From the NCBI GenBank assembly GCA_004369045.1, contig ML213545.1:21775-85774 (forward strand): 64,000 nucleotides of DNA, read 5' to 3'. Below, one piece after another: positions 14,046 to 25,267 of the stretch. Position 1 is the first letter of the stretch, and each line of letters begins with the position of its first letter. The stretch comes from Heliocybe sulcata. Lineage: Eukaryota; Basidiomycota; Agaricomycetes; Gloeophyllales; Gloeophyllaceae. Under the pieces are notes generated by a model, which worked only from the letters and a program-made list of their open reading frames with translations, did not search any database and had not been told where the DNA came from. The position numbers and the translations under genes were made by a program.

Positions 14046-14505
14046 CGCGCCGCCTCTTTAATCTTTCTGCCGCTGATGTAGATGGCTGCCAAGGCTTGCA
14101 CGACGTTTGAAAAGACTGTGATCTTGTCGATCTCCTTGGTAGCACCTCGCCCCTGGATCTCTTGGATGCTCGGAGGTCGATTGTCCCGAGTCTGGCCTCC
14201 AGTTCGAAGGTGGGATAACCTCTTCGCTCCTTTTCTCGAGGAGAGTGCGAGCGTCCACCCCGGCTAATAATCCTGCGTCAATACAACCTCGCGGGTCTGT
14301 TGAACGGTCCACGCCCCGCACTGGAACGGGACTCCCAAGCCATCGGTCAACGGATACCCCCATTCGCTCCGGATCCATCGATAGTAGGGATATCGGACAG
14401 CCCACTAGCATTCCGCTGGCCAGGCTGCCGCAGACAGACACCATCAAGCCAGGCATACTCTACGCCTAGACGGTGCAGTCCATCGCACACTGCTTCACTG
14501 GCGAC
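14046..14505. other. no gene seen
   Basis: Frames overlap on both strands without motifs. Nothing supportable. Confidence 0.4.
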
Positions 14506-15230
14506 TCATGACGCATGACCATTTACAGGGGCGTCAAGGCCAGTGGGACACGACGACATATCCCTCAGTCCCCGTAGACCAGACGGGTGGCATCGATACC
14601 CGCAGTACGCATATGGGACCACTGTAAATCCCGCAACCCCCGGGAATCTCAACTCCCATCGGAGGAAGTCGTCGCTGGTTACGGAGTTCTGGAGGCGTGC
14701 CAGCTTGTCCTCATCCCCAAGTGTGATCTGTAGCGTGTCCAGGTTTCGTGAGGACTCTGGGGAATGCCCAGCTCCCAAAGCCGTAGCGGTGTGTGCTGTA
14801 TAAGAGAGATCCTCAGCAGCGCCTTCACACCGCACTCTGCTTTCCAGTCGATGTGCCAGGGGTCCAAGGTACCTCTGAGATTGAGACCTGGCTCTCTGCA
14901 ATCGAGAAAAGCGTCCTCGGGGGATAAGATGTCCGCCTCCCACCCACCCGGCGGTATATGTCGGAGCTGGACGTCTTCGTTCCGCCGGAGAAGGCTCCAT
15001 GGAAAACACGTCTTCACCGACTCGAGGTAAATACTTACTGACTCGACCAATCCACCAGCCCGGTCCATTAGCTGAAAAGGCCCACCAGGCTATCTCTTGG
15101 GAAGGAATAATGCGAGGTCGTATGCTTCGACTAGCTCGAGTAGATGTGTCGACGAGGGTGATTCACCAAGAACGCCAACCCATGGTAGACTCAGCCGGCA
15201 GAGAACACGGGATAAGCGCCAGTACATGAT
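14506..15230 (-). pseudogene. Possible decayed gene of unknown family
   Basis: On the minus strand, protein-like stretches follow each other in different frames. First THLLELVEAYDLALFLP, then AWWAFSANGPGWWIGRVSKY, then GGWEADILSPEDAFLDC with LDPWHIDWKAECGVKALL, then DEDKLARLQNSVTSDDFLRW. Each looks like real coding sequence (hydrophobic pattern, Trp-rich), but no intron set that I can see joins them all in frame. The first piece vaguely recalls the end of a BTB domain, which is too weak to name it. This is either a degenerate gene or one with introns I have not resolved. Confidence 0.3.
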
Positions 15231-15526
15231 GCAGAGGTGCCTTTTCTCGCGTACGGTCTTCCAGCGTCGAAACAGAAATAATAGTCATTTCCCTGATGCG
15301 CTGGGTCGACTAGTCGGTATCTATACGTAGTGGGCGAGACAAAAGCAAGCGTCAACTGTCCCGGCTGCAACAAACGTGCGCAAGCGGTGCTCCTCCGAGT
15401 CGTAGTCGTGTTCGGAATATATAGTCTAATGTACAATCGATAATCCACTTCTTCGTAATCTCCATCAATCCTATCCATCGTCCTCCGCAACGTGCATCAA
15501 ACAACCACGCACCTCCTCACGCCTCC
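15231..15526. other. intergenic
   Basis: 3' flank of PPE1. No gene or repeat seen. Confidence 0.4.
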
Positions 15527-17351
15527 TCACGCCTCCCCCACCCGCTTCACGACCCCGCCCCTCAGGCCGGGTACGTCCACCCGCTCGTTGCGCCTCCAGA
15601 ACTCCACCACCAGCTCCGCCACGCGCGCGGGCGCGTCCTGCAATAACACAATAACACATTAGAACCTCGGGAGAAGAGGGACGCAGAACGGGATGGGGAG
15701 CGCACCTCGTGCACGACGTGCCCCACCCCGCCGACCACTTCGAGCTGGAACTTGCCTTGCATCTGGCCGATCATGAGGGGTTTGTCGAGGCTAGAGAATG
15801 AGAGCGATGTGTAAGGGGGGTGGTGTGGAGATGGGGGAGGGGAGACGCACCGGTCCGTCCCGGCGAGGATGAGCAGCCTCGCGGCGCGCGTGGCGAGGAA
15901 CTTGGACGAGAGGGATGTGAACCAGCCTGCTCGTTGTATCGCAGGGGATGGGATGGGTCGTAACATAGTAAGATAGGCATAATACAAGAGGAAGAGGGAA
16001 TATAAATGATTGAGCGCATACAGGCATGAGCTGAAGATTGACGCACTTTCCCAGTACTCTGCTGTACTGCGCAGCGGGGTCCTCCATACGTATTTTTTGG
16101 GGCCTGGTGGATCGTGTGAGTGAGGAGGTGCGAGGTGTAGTGAAAGGAGAGAGGAGGTGCGAGAATGCAACTCATGAAGAACCGCCTCAGCTCGTTACCA
16201 ATCATAAAGTACCCAGCATCCACTAAGCCTAGCCCCAAGCATTCAACAGCCATATGAGCGGAGTACTTACCCGACGTAGAAGGCACGACGATAGAGGGCA
16301 CCGACACGCGCGCAGAGGCGGGGTTGTGGATCTGGTTCGCTTGGATGCTGGGTGTTCGTGTGAGTATACTCTGCATAACCAGGGAGAGAGAGGACAAGGA
16401 GACGCACTGCCACCCCACTGCCTCTTCGACGCTATCGAACCCCTCCGGACGCGCGTTGAGGATCTGGGGCATGTACGGGAGCGCCTCGAGCGCTGTGCCT
16501 ACGCGGACGAGTCAGCGTTCATGCAAGTGAAAGAGAAAGCACGTGCCTTCGACGACGTCCAGGACTGCGACGCCCAGGACGGTGTACCCTGCGCTGAGGA
16601 GGTGCGGGGAGGCGTGCACGACGACGGCGCCGCCCATGCTGTGGCCTACGAGCTAGGGATGGGGTGGGAGGAGGGGATGGGGGTAGGCGAGGATGACGCA
16701 CCAGTAGCGCTGGGGCTGTCTTCGGATCTGGGAACACGGTCTTGACGAGCTCAGTCAGGTCTTCTGCGAGTACGCCGATGGAAAGGTCCTCGTCCGACGC
16801 TCCGTCAATCGGGACAGTCTTCCCTAAACCACCAAACACCGTTACCTCCCACCCTAATATGAGACACAGGCAGACGCACCGTGCCTCCGCGCGTCCACCG
16901 CCAACACCCCCAGCTCGCCCCGGCTCTGGCGCTCCACCTCCTTCGCAAAGCACGCAAAGCTCAGGCCCGAGAACCCCGCGCCGTGGTGGCACACCGCAAC
17001 CGCCCCGTTAGAGGTGGAGGCGGGTGTGGGCGGGGTGTAGTAAACGCGAAAGTCGAGCTGCCGGGACGGGGCAGAGACTTGGTTGGCGGAGGCGAAGTAG
17101 GAAGCAGCGGAGAGCGGGGCGTAGGCGGGGTTGGGCGTGGTGGGCGTGCGCCGCGGGCTGCGGGGTGTTAGAGGAGGTGAGCATGGGAGAGGAGGGAGGA
17201 CGCACAGGGCGGTGGGCGGGCGCATCTCGCCGAGGGAGCTGCGGGCTTCTTCTTCCTCGTCGACGTCTTCTTCGTCGTCGTCGGGGTGGGGAGGCAGCTG
17301 AGGCAGCTTGGAGATGCGTGCTTGCAGGGCGGAGCGGTAGAGATCGGACAT
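15527..17351 (-). CDS. PPE1: Protein phosphatase methylesterase 1 (PPE1)
   Basis: Alpha/beta hydrolase that removes the C-terminal methyl ester from the PP2A catalytic subunit (family knowledge). Starting at ATG 17351 (MSDLYRSALQARISKLP), the N-terminus has an acidic DDDEEDVDEEEE tract. Then come the core strand DFRVYYTP and the oxyanion segment CHHGAGFSGLSF. The nucleophile elbow is VGHSMGG (serine near 16635). After it come LDVVEG and LAGTDRLDKPLMIGQMQGKFQ. The histidine region is GGVGHVVHED near 15705-15730. About nine introns of 50-70 bases split the gene, and exons join in frame. The protein ends at VVKRVGEA with TGA 15529-15527. All three catalytic elements are present and I see no break. 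It lies head-to-tail with GET4 on the same strand. Confidence 0.92.
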
Positions 17352-18276
17352 GGTGGTTGTGGCTGAGGAGAATGCACGATCGATCTGTGGCTGAGTTGGG
17401 TGCACGTGACATTGTGGCGTGCAGCAGCTGGTAATGTCTGCAGCTCTCATCAAGTATCTCGATACACTTCGCAGTCCTCTGTATCTCTGTGCTCGTACCC
17501 GATAGTATTCATTCTTCCCGGGTGCTGCGTACTTTCAGGTCGCACTTGTAACCTTGACAGTCTACGGCTTCGTGATATACTACGCTGCCCTCGCCTCCAC
17601 AACTCAACATCCTAGTCCTCTCTCCCATCAATGTTCGGTGGCACCACAACAAGTTCTCTGTCCGCGTGTACAGGCTGGACATCATCGCAGCATTCAGGCT
17701 CCCTCGTACTCCCAAGACGCGAACAAGAAGAAACCTGCGACCTCCACCCGTTACTCTCCTAACATCAACGAATGCCATGCCCACTAGGCGCAGAACTCGT
17801 GTCCGTATTACTGCTGCAAGGTCGAGTCGTCACGCGCGCGTCAGTACCAGTAATTCCCCGAGTCATAGTCCGAGCTCGTACGCTCAAATTCCGTATAGCA
17901 TGTCGAGGACTATGGTATTTCTGAGAAGTCGTAGTGTTCAGAGATGGCGCATTTTCGTAGAGGATACCGACATTATTTATAACAACACCCAGCTGCTTTA
18001 CTTCGTGAAAATCCGATGACAGAAGAGCGATTCGTCACTAGATATCCAGATGGCCGAAAGACAGGTCTCTGTAGGCATAGTAAACAAACTGTCTTGCACA
18101 CATGCATGCATATACGAGCCCACATTTGCGTATACAAACACGAATGGACAGTATTAAGCGAATCCGACACGCCAAATCTCTCCACTAACACAACCTCGAT
18201 GCCGTTGACCCGCACCCTTCACTCACATATGCTCCCCAAAAACAAAACCCACCCAGATCAACGCACACCACCAACT
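17352..18276. other. intergenic between GET4 and PPE1
   Basis: About 900 bases with PPE1 promoter potential on the minus strand. Several pyrimidine-rich stretches at 17590-17780 give spurious open frames. No gene, RNA or repeat supported. Confidence 0.4.
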
Positions 18277-19620
18277 TCAATCCAACCCCGCCGCCCCCGT
18301 CCCGGGACTTAAGACCCTCCTCACACTCTGCTGCCCCCCACCCGGCGCGCCCCCAAAAAGCGACGCCATCACATCCCCCAGCGGGTTCGCAGCCTGCGTG
18401 CGCGGCGGCGGGATCGCAAAGTACAGCGTCGCGATATCGTGCAGCGCCTACACAATCGACTTAATACCACGGCAAAAAGGAGGAAGGGAAGAAGGGAAAG
18501 AAGGCACGCACAGCTCTGACGCCCGGATCTGCTAGGAGCCCCCCGCGCGCGCCGTACGTCCCGCACAGGCGCACCCACGCCTCGCGCATCGTCTTGCTCT
18601 TGTCGCCGTTTGCGCGCTGGCACGCTAATACCGCGAGCTGGGAGAAGTTCCACGCCGCGTCTGTGGTGAACGCGATGCTATCAGCTGTATCGGCGTCTTT
18701 CCTGGGGACGGAGAGGGCGGAGGAGGAGAGGGACGGGCGCGAGGAGAGGAGGGTGCTGGTGAATGTGGTGATGAACGCGCGCGCGGCGAGGATGTTGCCG
18801 TTTTGGAGGTGCCTTTGTGTATATTAGGTCCGATCAGCAGGGAAGGATAGAGGGGAAGGAGGAGGAGGGATGGAGCTTACGGGATGACCCCGCGCAAGGC
18901 AAAGGCCCCTGGGGGCGCGGACGTCGCCTCGCACCACTCGGCCATCATCTGCCCCAGGAGGCGGGCGCTGTCGCGGAGCCCGGCGGCGAGGAGGTGCGGC
19001 TCTGCGGTGTCGAACGCGCCCTCTGGTCCGACGTGTCAAGCGGGGAGGCAACAGAGAGAAGAGGGGACGGACCTTTGTAGAGGAGCTCGCCGATGTAGTG
19101 GTGCAGCGCCGGGTCGCCGGCGGGGCAGGGCCCGTGTTTCGCTGACCAGCTGACGCATGGACGATCGATGAGGGCAAGGACGGGGGTGTATACTACATAG
19201 GAGAGACGTACGCGATGGACTTGTCGATTGTCGTCTTCCGCCAGGATCCTCCAGGCCCCGTGAGCGCGATCAACTGCGTGAGCCTGCCTACACCCCTCCC
19301 ATTCTCAGCCCAATCCCCACCCCACCCCCCACACGAACAAACGCACCTCGGCTCTCCTCGCCCACTGTCTCCTGCTTCTGCTCGTACACATCAATCAAGA
19401 ACCCAGCGAGATCCGTCCCGCTGCCCTGCTGCCCCGCGGTGAGCAGCGCGCGCGCGCTCTGGAAGAGCACGGCGATGGCGGTGGAGTATTGGGAGGCTTT
19501 GGCGTAGCGCGAGGCGAAGGTGCGGGCTTTTTGGTGCGCTTCGTAGGCTTGGCCGGAGGTGATGAGGGGGAGGATGGCGGAGAGGGCGCGGTCGGGGGAG
19601 GGGGAGGGGGAGGGGGGCAT
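18277..19620 (-). CDS. GET4: GET4-like subunit of the GET pathway (tail-anchored protein insertion)
   Basis: Get4 bridges Get3 to the ribosome-associated Get5/Sgt2 complex and delivers tail-anchored proteins to the ER (family knowledge). The helical-repeat protein starts MPPSPSPSPDRALSAILPLI, with LITSGQAYEAHQKARTFASRYAKASQYSTAIAVLFQSARALL, then GTDLAGFLIDVYEQKQ. Later exons carry LHHYIGELLYK, FDTAEPHLLAAG, AWNFSQLAVLACQR and LRDSARLLGQMMAEW. The tail ASLFGGAPGGGQ is typical of fungal Get4. About six short introns; stop TGA 18279-18277. A divergent promoter of about 990 bases is shared with the acyl-CoA dehydrogenase gene. The call rests on overall architecture and several family-typical segments. 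Confidence 0.88.
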
Positions 19621-20609
19621 TGCGCGAGATAAGATGGAGGAAGAGAGAGAGCTTGATGGCTTCGGGAGTTGCCGGGCTTCGTTCGCTCACGCCTGCTTAC
19701 TGTGATGTGGAGATCTGTTCTTTACGCGTTAAACGTTAAGGAACTGGATCAGGCGAGTCGTATTTAATCCGTACACAGAAACAACGTTAACGAGTCCTCT
19801 AGAGTACTGCACTCTCTTCGTCTGTTCGATGCTCGGCTTTTCGCATACTCGAACAGGTCTGTGGGTACCAAGTCTGCTGCCCAATGAAAATCGCCGTCAA
19901 TATTATGCAGTGCCATGTCGTGACTCCGTTGTCTCCGTGAATAGACACTGTGGCTAATCATGAATTGAAACTCGAGCGGATGGTGAGTGAGCGGCTCGGG
20001 GTAGCGTACAGCACGCCTCCACTACGAGATATATTATTTGCCAAGTCCATGGTTGACATGCGAATGAGTGCAGGAAACCTCTACCCAGCTTCCGGAATGG
20101 GTAAGCAAACGAGAGCGAGAAACGCACGAGCAAGGTGAGGACGCGACTGTCATAATTTAAAGCTGGTCCCACCTTCGAGGGTCTAAGGAATAGCAGTAAA
20201 GTAGCCAAGCTATAGTCAGTACTTGGCCCTTGCTCGCCATAGTTCCTTTACCGCACTCGTCTGGTCGTAAAGCAGCAGCATCGAGAACAGACACACGCGA
20301 GAGCGGTGGCGGGCAGACGACGTGCTGGCGAAAACAATTCATATAATTGGTTGCAGGAATGCGGCAATTACGATAGGCGGGCCATACGGCGTCGACAATT
20401 GCAACTTGCATCGTCGTAACTACAGCAGAAAGTCTGTGGCCATGGGATTGCTTGTGATTTAGGAATGCCACCTGACCGAGAAATACGGCGGCCACGTGGC
20501 CCGATCAATGTCCAGCGGCGACCACGCATGTGATTGCCCACCCCCACCGCTATATCTGCCGCTCCCTGCGGGCGAGCCATCACTCCTACTCACCCACCTC
20601 GACAACGCC
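19621..20609. other. divergent promoter region, GET4 / acyl-CoA dehydrogenase
   Basis: Probably holds both promoters. No open frame with recognisable content and no clear repeat. Confidence 0.45.
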
Positions 20610-23030
20610 ATGGCCGACAAGCAGCTCAAAGTATTCACCCGCGAGGAAGTAGAGAAGGTATGTATTCATCCCTCACGACCCGCACACCTAACTGACAGGC
20701 GCAGCACAACACCGATGGTGACCTGGTGAGCACCCAAGGGAGGCGGGGGAAACAGGCACTGACAGAAACCAGTGGATCATCATCGACGCAAAGGTATACG
20801 ACATCACCCGCTTCAAGGCCATGCACCCCGGCGGCCTCTCCGTCCTCACAGACCCCGAAATCGGTGCGCCCTTCTCCCCCTCCCCCTCCCGCTCACCCCT
20901 GAGGCCTGACCCCTTGCCAGCCGGCCAGGACGCCACAGACGCCTTCTACGGCCTCCACCGCCACGAGGTCCTCGAGCGCCCGCAGTACGCCCGCCTCCAG
21001 GTCGGGACCATCAAAGACGAGCAGCCCGCCATCGTCGCCCGCGTCAAGGGCGAGCTCAGCAAAGTCCCGTATGCGGAGCCGACGTGGCTCAGCGAGGGCT
21101 ATTACAGCCCGTATTACAAGGACACCCACCGCGCGCTGCAGAAGGCCCTAAGGGAGTTTGTGGACGAGGTGGTGTACCCGGATGCCCAGGTGCGTGTAAT
21201 CTCGGGCTTTGGTGAGGTGCTGGGTACTCAGAAATATTGGCAGGCGAGGGAAGAGGATAATAAGCGCCCGAGTTTGTCGGTTATTGACGAGATGGCAAAG
21301 AGAGAGCTTCATGCGATGCGCATGGGTCCCGGGAAGCACCTCAAAGGCCGCACACTCATGGGCGGCATCGTCAAGCCCGAGGAGGTGAGTTTCGCCCTCC
21401 CTCCCGTTCTATGCACACTAATCGTGTATGTAGTTTGATTACTTCCACGAGGTATGCATCCTCTCTCTGCTCTAAGCGCTTACCAACCCTTTTCCCTTTC
21501 CCTTTCCTGCCCGCACCTGACATGCAGCTCGTCATCACCCAAGAATTCACACGCATCGGCGCACGCGGGTACGGCGACGGCCTCCAGGGCGGCGTCATCA
21601 TCGGCCTCCCGCCCGTGATCAACTTTGCGCGGCCGGAGCTGCGGGACAGGGTCGTCGCGGAGGTGTTGAGCGGTGCGTGGTTTCTCTCTCTTGCATTATT
21701 TTCTCTCTCCTGAACTCACCTTCTTCGCAGGTAAGAAATTCATCTCGCTCGCCATCTCGGAAGCCCATGCAGGGAGCGACGTTATGGGTCTCCAGACGCG
21801 CGCTACGAAGAGCGAGGACGGGAAAGAGTGGATTATTAACGGGACGAAGAAGTGGATCACGAACGGGACGTTTTCGGATTAGTGAGTCTTTCTCCTCCCT
21901 CTAACTCACGACGTGTGGGGCTGATGGGCTTTGGGTAGCTTTACGGTTGGATGCAGAACGGAGGTGAGCGTCTGACTCGAAGAGATCGTGATAGGGCGAG
22001 GGCGAGCGCTTACGGGGTGGGCAGGAGGGACTGACGGTGATACTCGTCCCGCGCACGGAGGGCGTCGAGACGAAGCCGATCAAGACGAGCTACAGCACAA
22101 CGGCGGGGACGGCGTACATCACCTTTGACAACGTGCGCGTGCCGGTGGAGAACACGCTCGGCCCGGAGGGCGGAGGGGTGTTTGTGATTCTCAGGTGCGG
22201 TTTGGTCCTTTCGAGATGGAGATGGATGACTGACGGGTTGGGCAGCAACTTTAACCATGAGCGGTGGGTGATGTGCTGTTCGTCTGCGCGCTCGCAGAGA
22301 GCGATTGTGGAGGAGTGTATGAAGTGGGCGAATCAGAGGAAGGCGTTTGGGAGGCCTTTGGCGAGGTGAGTGCGGCTCCGCTTTGGATATAATTTTCGTT
22401 GGTGTCTTTTACTCCCGAAAGATATTGGCGGTTTGTTCGTTGTCGAGTTTTCTACGGTTTATATTTCAGTGTGATTGGACCTTGTATTCGAGTTCGTTCC
22501 TACGCAGTAAGCGCACGAAACTGACTCTTTGTCTTCGTTCATAGCCAAGCAGTCATCCGGAATAAGCTCGCGGGCATGATCGCGCGGACAGAGAGCGTGC
22601 AAGCGTGGCTCGAGAACGTGACATGGCAGATGTGCAACATGGTGCGTCTCCTCCCCTCCCCTCCTCCCCCCCTCCCTTCTCACATGCCCACCCCCAACTG
22701 CAGACATACAAAGAACAAGCCCAGAAGCTCGCAGGCCAAATCGGGCTGCTGAAGATGTACTCGACGCGCAGCGCACAGGAGACCGCGCAGGACGCTGTAC
22801 AGATTTTCGGCGGGCGCGGGATCACGCGTGGCGGGATGGGGAGATTTATCGAGCATGTGCGTTTCCCCTTCCCTTTTGCTTTACGTGATGCTTTTTTTGA
22901 CTGGGGATGGGGTGGGTAGTTTCATAGGACGGTGCCGTTTGATTCGTTGTTGGGTGGTGCGGAGGATGTGCTTGGTGATTTGGGGGTGAGGCAGGCGATT
23001 AAGGCGATGCCGAAGAATGCGAGGCTGTGA
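20610..23030 (+). CDS. Cytochrome b5-acyl-CoA dehydrogenase fusion
   Basis: The N-terminal ~95 residues are a cytochrome b5 domain: [20 protein letters not shown], heme-binding HPGG (MHPGGLSVL) and the second heme histidine in YGLHRHEVL. The rest is a flavin acyl-CoA dehydrogenase: [18 protein letters not shown], the FAD/substrate loop [37 protein letters not shown], and the C-terminal [16 protein letters not shown]. Family knowledge: it would oxidise an acyl-CoA at the alpha-beta bond, with b5 as a possible electron partner. About eleven short introns; ATG 20610 ([16 protein letters not shown]) and TGA 23028-23030. No peroxisomal SKL-type end (it ends NARL). The domain fusion is known in fungi. 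The substrate cannot be told from sequence. Confidence 0.92.
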
Positions 23031-23426
23031 GTGTGGGAGGTGGTGTGCGAGGGTTTGTTGTATTGTATGTACGGTGTAGAGTTTAATGCGTGTGGTTTGG
23101 TTTGACGCATAGGACTTTGTAGGTTCTTGTGTTAGGGAAAGCAGTGCTGCTGCAGGAGCCTCGGACTGCGCTGGTTATCAGATGTTGAAGCGTGCAAGTA
23201 GTTTTGCCCGTGAAGGTTTAAGTCTATCGATCCGTGCTACAATTTTAGATGCTTCCCTACACCGGATGCAGAAATACGGATGGAGCTGTATGAATAGCAG
23301 AGACTATCTAAGACGTCGACGAGCTGTTGAAGCCATAGTGTCTAGATCTACTCTCTATCGCGACAGAGGTCTGGTCACTCAGCTGTTGAAGCGAAGCGCA
23401 AAGTCGCGGCTACGGTCGACATAGCA
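23031..23426. other. convergent 3' spacer
   Basis: Lies between two converging genes. No gene or repeat seen. Confidence 0.45.
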
Positions 23427-25267
23427 TCAATTCTTCAGAGCAGCAGCACTCTCCGCCACGATGTCCCTGAACCGCTGCGTCCCCTCCTTCACAGCCCTCT
23501 CCACCTCCTCTTCGCACCTCTCCTCCCACGCCGGACTCGCTCTCAAGCCCTTCCACGCCGTCCCGTCCAATACTGCCCACCACTCTTCCCGGTAGGGATG
23601 CCCGCGTAGCTCCACGGCTTCTCGGTGTACACATGCGAGGTGGAGGTGTCGAGAACCTGCGCCATGCGCGGGGACACGGGCCCGGTAAAGTGGACGATGG
23701 CGGGGGACTGCAGCTTGTTGAGCGCGAGCGCGGCGCGTTGGGTGGGGTGGACGTAGGAGTGGGGGGAGGGGGAGGAGCCGAGGTTCTGCGCGTTCCACTT
23801 GAGGTCGAGGGCGGTCCAGTAGGGCCGGGAGAAGGTGTTCAGGGCGTCTTGGTCCGGGTGACGCATGTTCTGCATTTCGGAGGCGAGGGTCTCGAGTTTG
23901 GAGAGGTCGGGACGGAGTTTGGGGATCTGGATGTGAGGACGGTGGCTTTGTCATGTGGTTTTGGAGATGTAGAAGAGGTGGCTTACGTCTAGAAGAAGTA
24001 CTCCAGCGTTGAAGTAGGCGTCCTTTGGCACACCAGGGTGACCGAGTGGGTAGCGAATATCAGGGACGGCGGCGATGGCGTTGCCCCGCATGTCGGTGCG
24101 CCAGAGCTCGCCGAGGCTCTTCCGACACAAGATGTCCGCGTCAAGGTAGAGAACCTTTTCAATGGGCACTACCTTGATCAGATCCACTTTGGCCCAAGGT
24201 GTACCGAGCTTGGACGCTAGGCTGTTCTCGGGCAATGAGAGGAAGGAGAGTGTGACGGTGGCCGTGGCGGAAGCGGATGGCGGCAAGGATGTCTGGATGC
24301 GCTCCTTGTCGAGCTCTGAGAGCCCACAGTCAAGTATGTACACCGTGACTGGCTCGTCGGCGTGCTCGGCCAAGCTGCGAATGGCTACAGCAGCTGCCAT
24401 CGCGTACTTTGAGTCGACAGTGAACGCCACGGACATGGTTGCCGGGGGCGCAGTGTGGCCGTTCACTTTCTCCTCTACCGCTTGCATCCTGGAGGTCTCG
24501 TACGACAGAGGATGCGCCGCGGGGTTGTCGCTGTAGAGTGTCCTCACGAGCGTGGCTTCGTCGGTGTAGCCTTTGGCGAGGAAGCCGAGGCGCAGGTCGA
24601 TGGTTTTGCGGATGATCATCTGGTAGGCGTCCGAGAGCTTCTCGTATTGTCCGGCGTGAAGGTCTAGGAAGGCGTCTATGCCGCGTCTGGGGTGATGAAT
24701 ACTGGCAACAATATCAGTCATCGATAGAGTGGATTCTTGAAAGTGAACAGTCTACCTGGTCTCTGGCTCTCGTTCCCACCTGTAATCGTCGAAAATGATG
24801 ATGGATCCGTTACGAGCCAGCCGCCAAGCCAGCTCGCCGTCGAGGAAGGTATCGTCTCCCTCATGAGACCCATCAATGTGAATCCAGTCAAAGCCAGGCT
24901 CAGGCGAAGCTATAGACTCGTTCAGGAGCGTCATAAGGCCCGGGGCACTAAAGTCGTCGACAATCCTGTACGCCTTGCTGCACCGCTCGAGATTGCGCTT
25001 CATGAGATCGTAGCGTTGACGACCCGCGTCTGTGTGCAAAAGGTCAAAGTGGTCGACGCATACGATCTCGCCGTCCGCTTTACAGAGGTTCTCTGCGAAG
25101 AAGACGGCGGATCGGCCCTCCCAGGAGCCGACCTCGAGGATGCGCGGAGAGTCGATCTTGACGAAGGGGAAGAGAGTGGCCCATGTGTACTGGTGGAACG
25201 AGGACCAGTCTTGACTGGCGGTGAATTCGTACTTGTCGGAGGATTGCTGGGAAGAGGTACCGTTCAT
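23427..25267 (-). CDS. Methyltransferase-glycosyltransferase family 8 fusion (late frameshift)
   Basis: From ATG 25267, the first ~170 residues form a class I SAM methyltransferase: RILEVGSWEGRSAVFF (motif I), CVDHFD, DWIHIDGSH and IIIFDDYRWE. An intron near 24694-24751 joins it to a GT8 glycosyltransferase: SVAFTVDSKYAMAAAVAIRSL, the metal-binding DxD in VLYLDADILC, YFNAGVLLLDV, DQDALN, and VHFTGPV...EKPWSYAG. Family knowledge: GT8 enzymes transfer sugars from nucleotide-sugars with retention. Near 23603 a one-base loss in a G-run shifts the frame. The normal end (HPYREEWWAVLDGTAWKG through AALKN, TGA 23427) is intact only in the next frame; unshifted reading stops at 23543. Either a sequencing slip or a recent lesion trimming about 39 residues. 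Acceptor and donor substrates are unknown. Confidence 0.82.
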
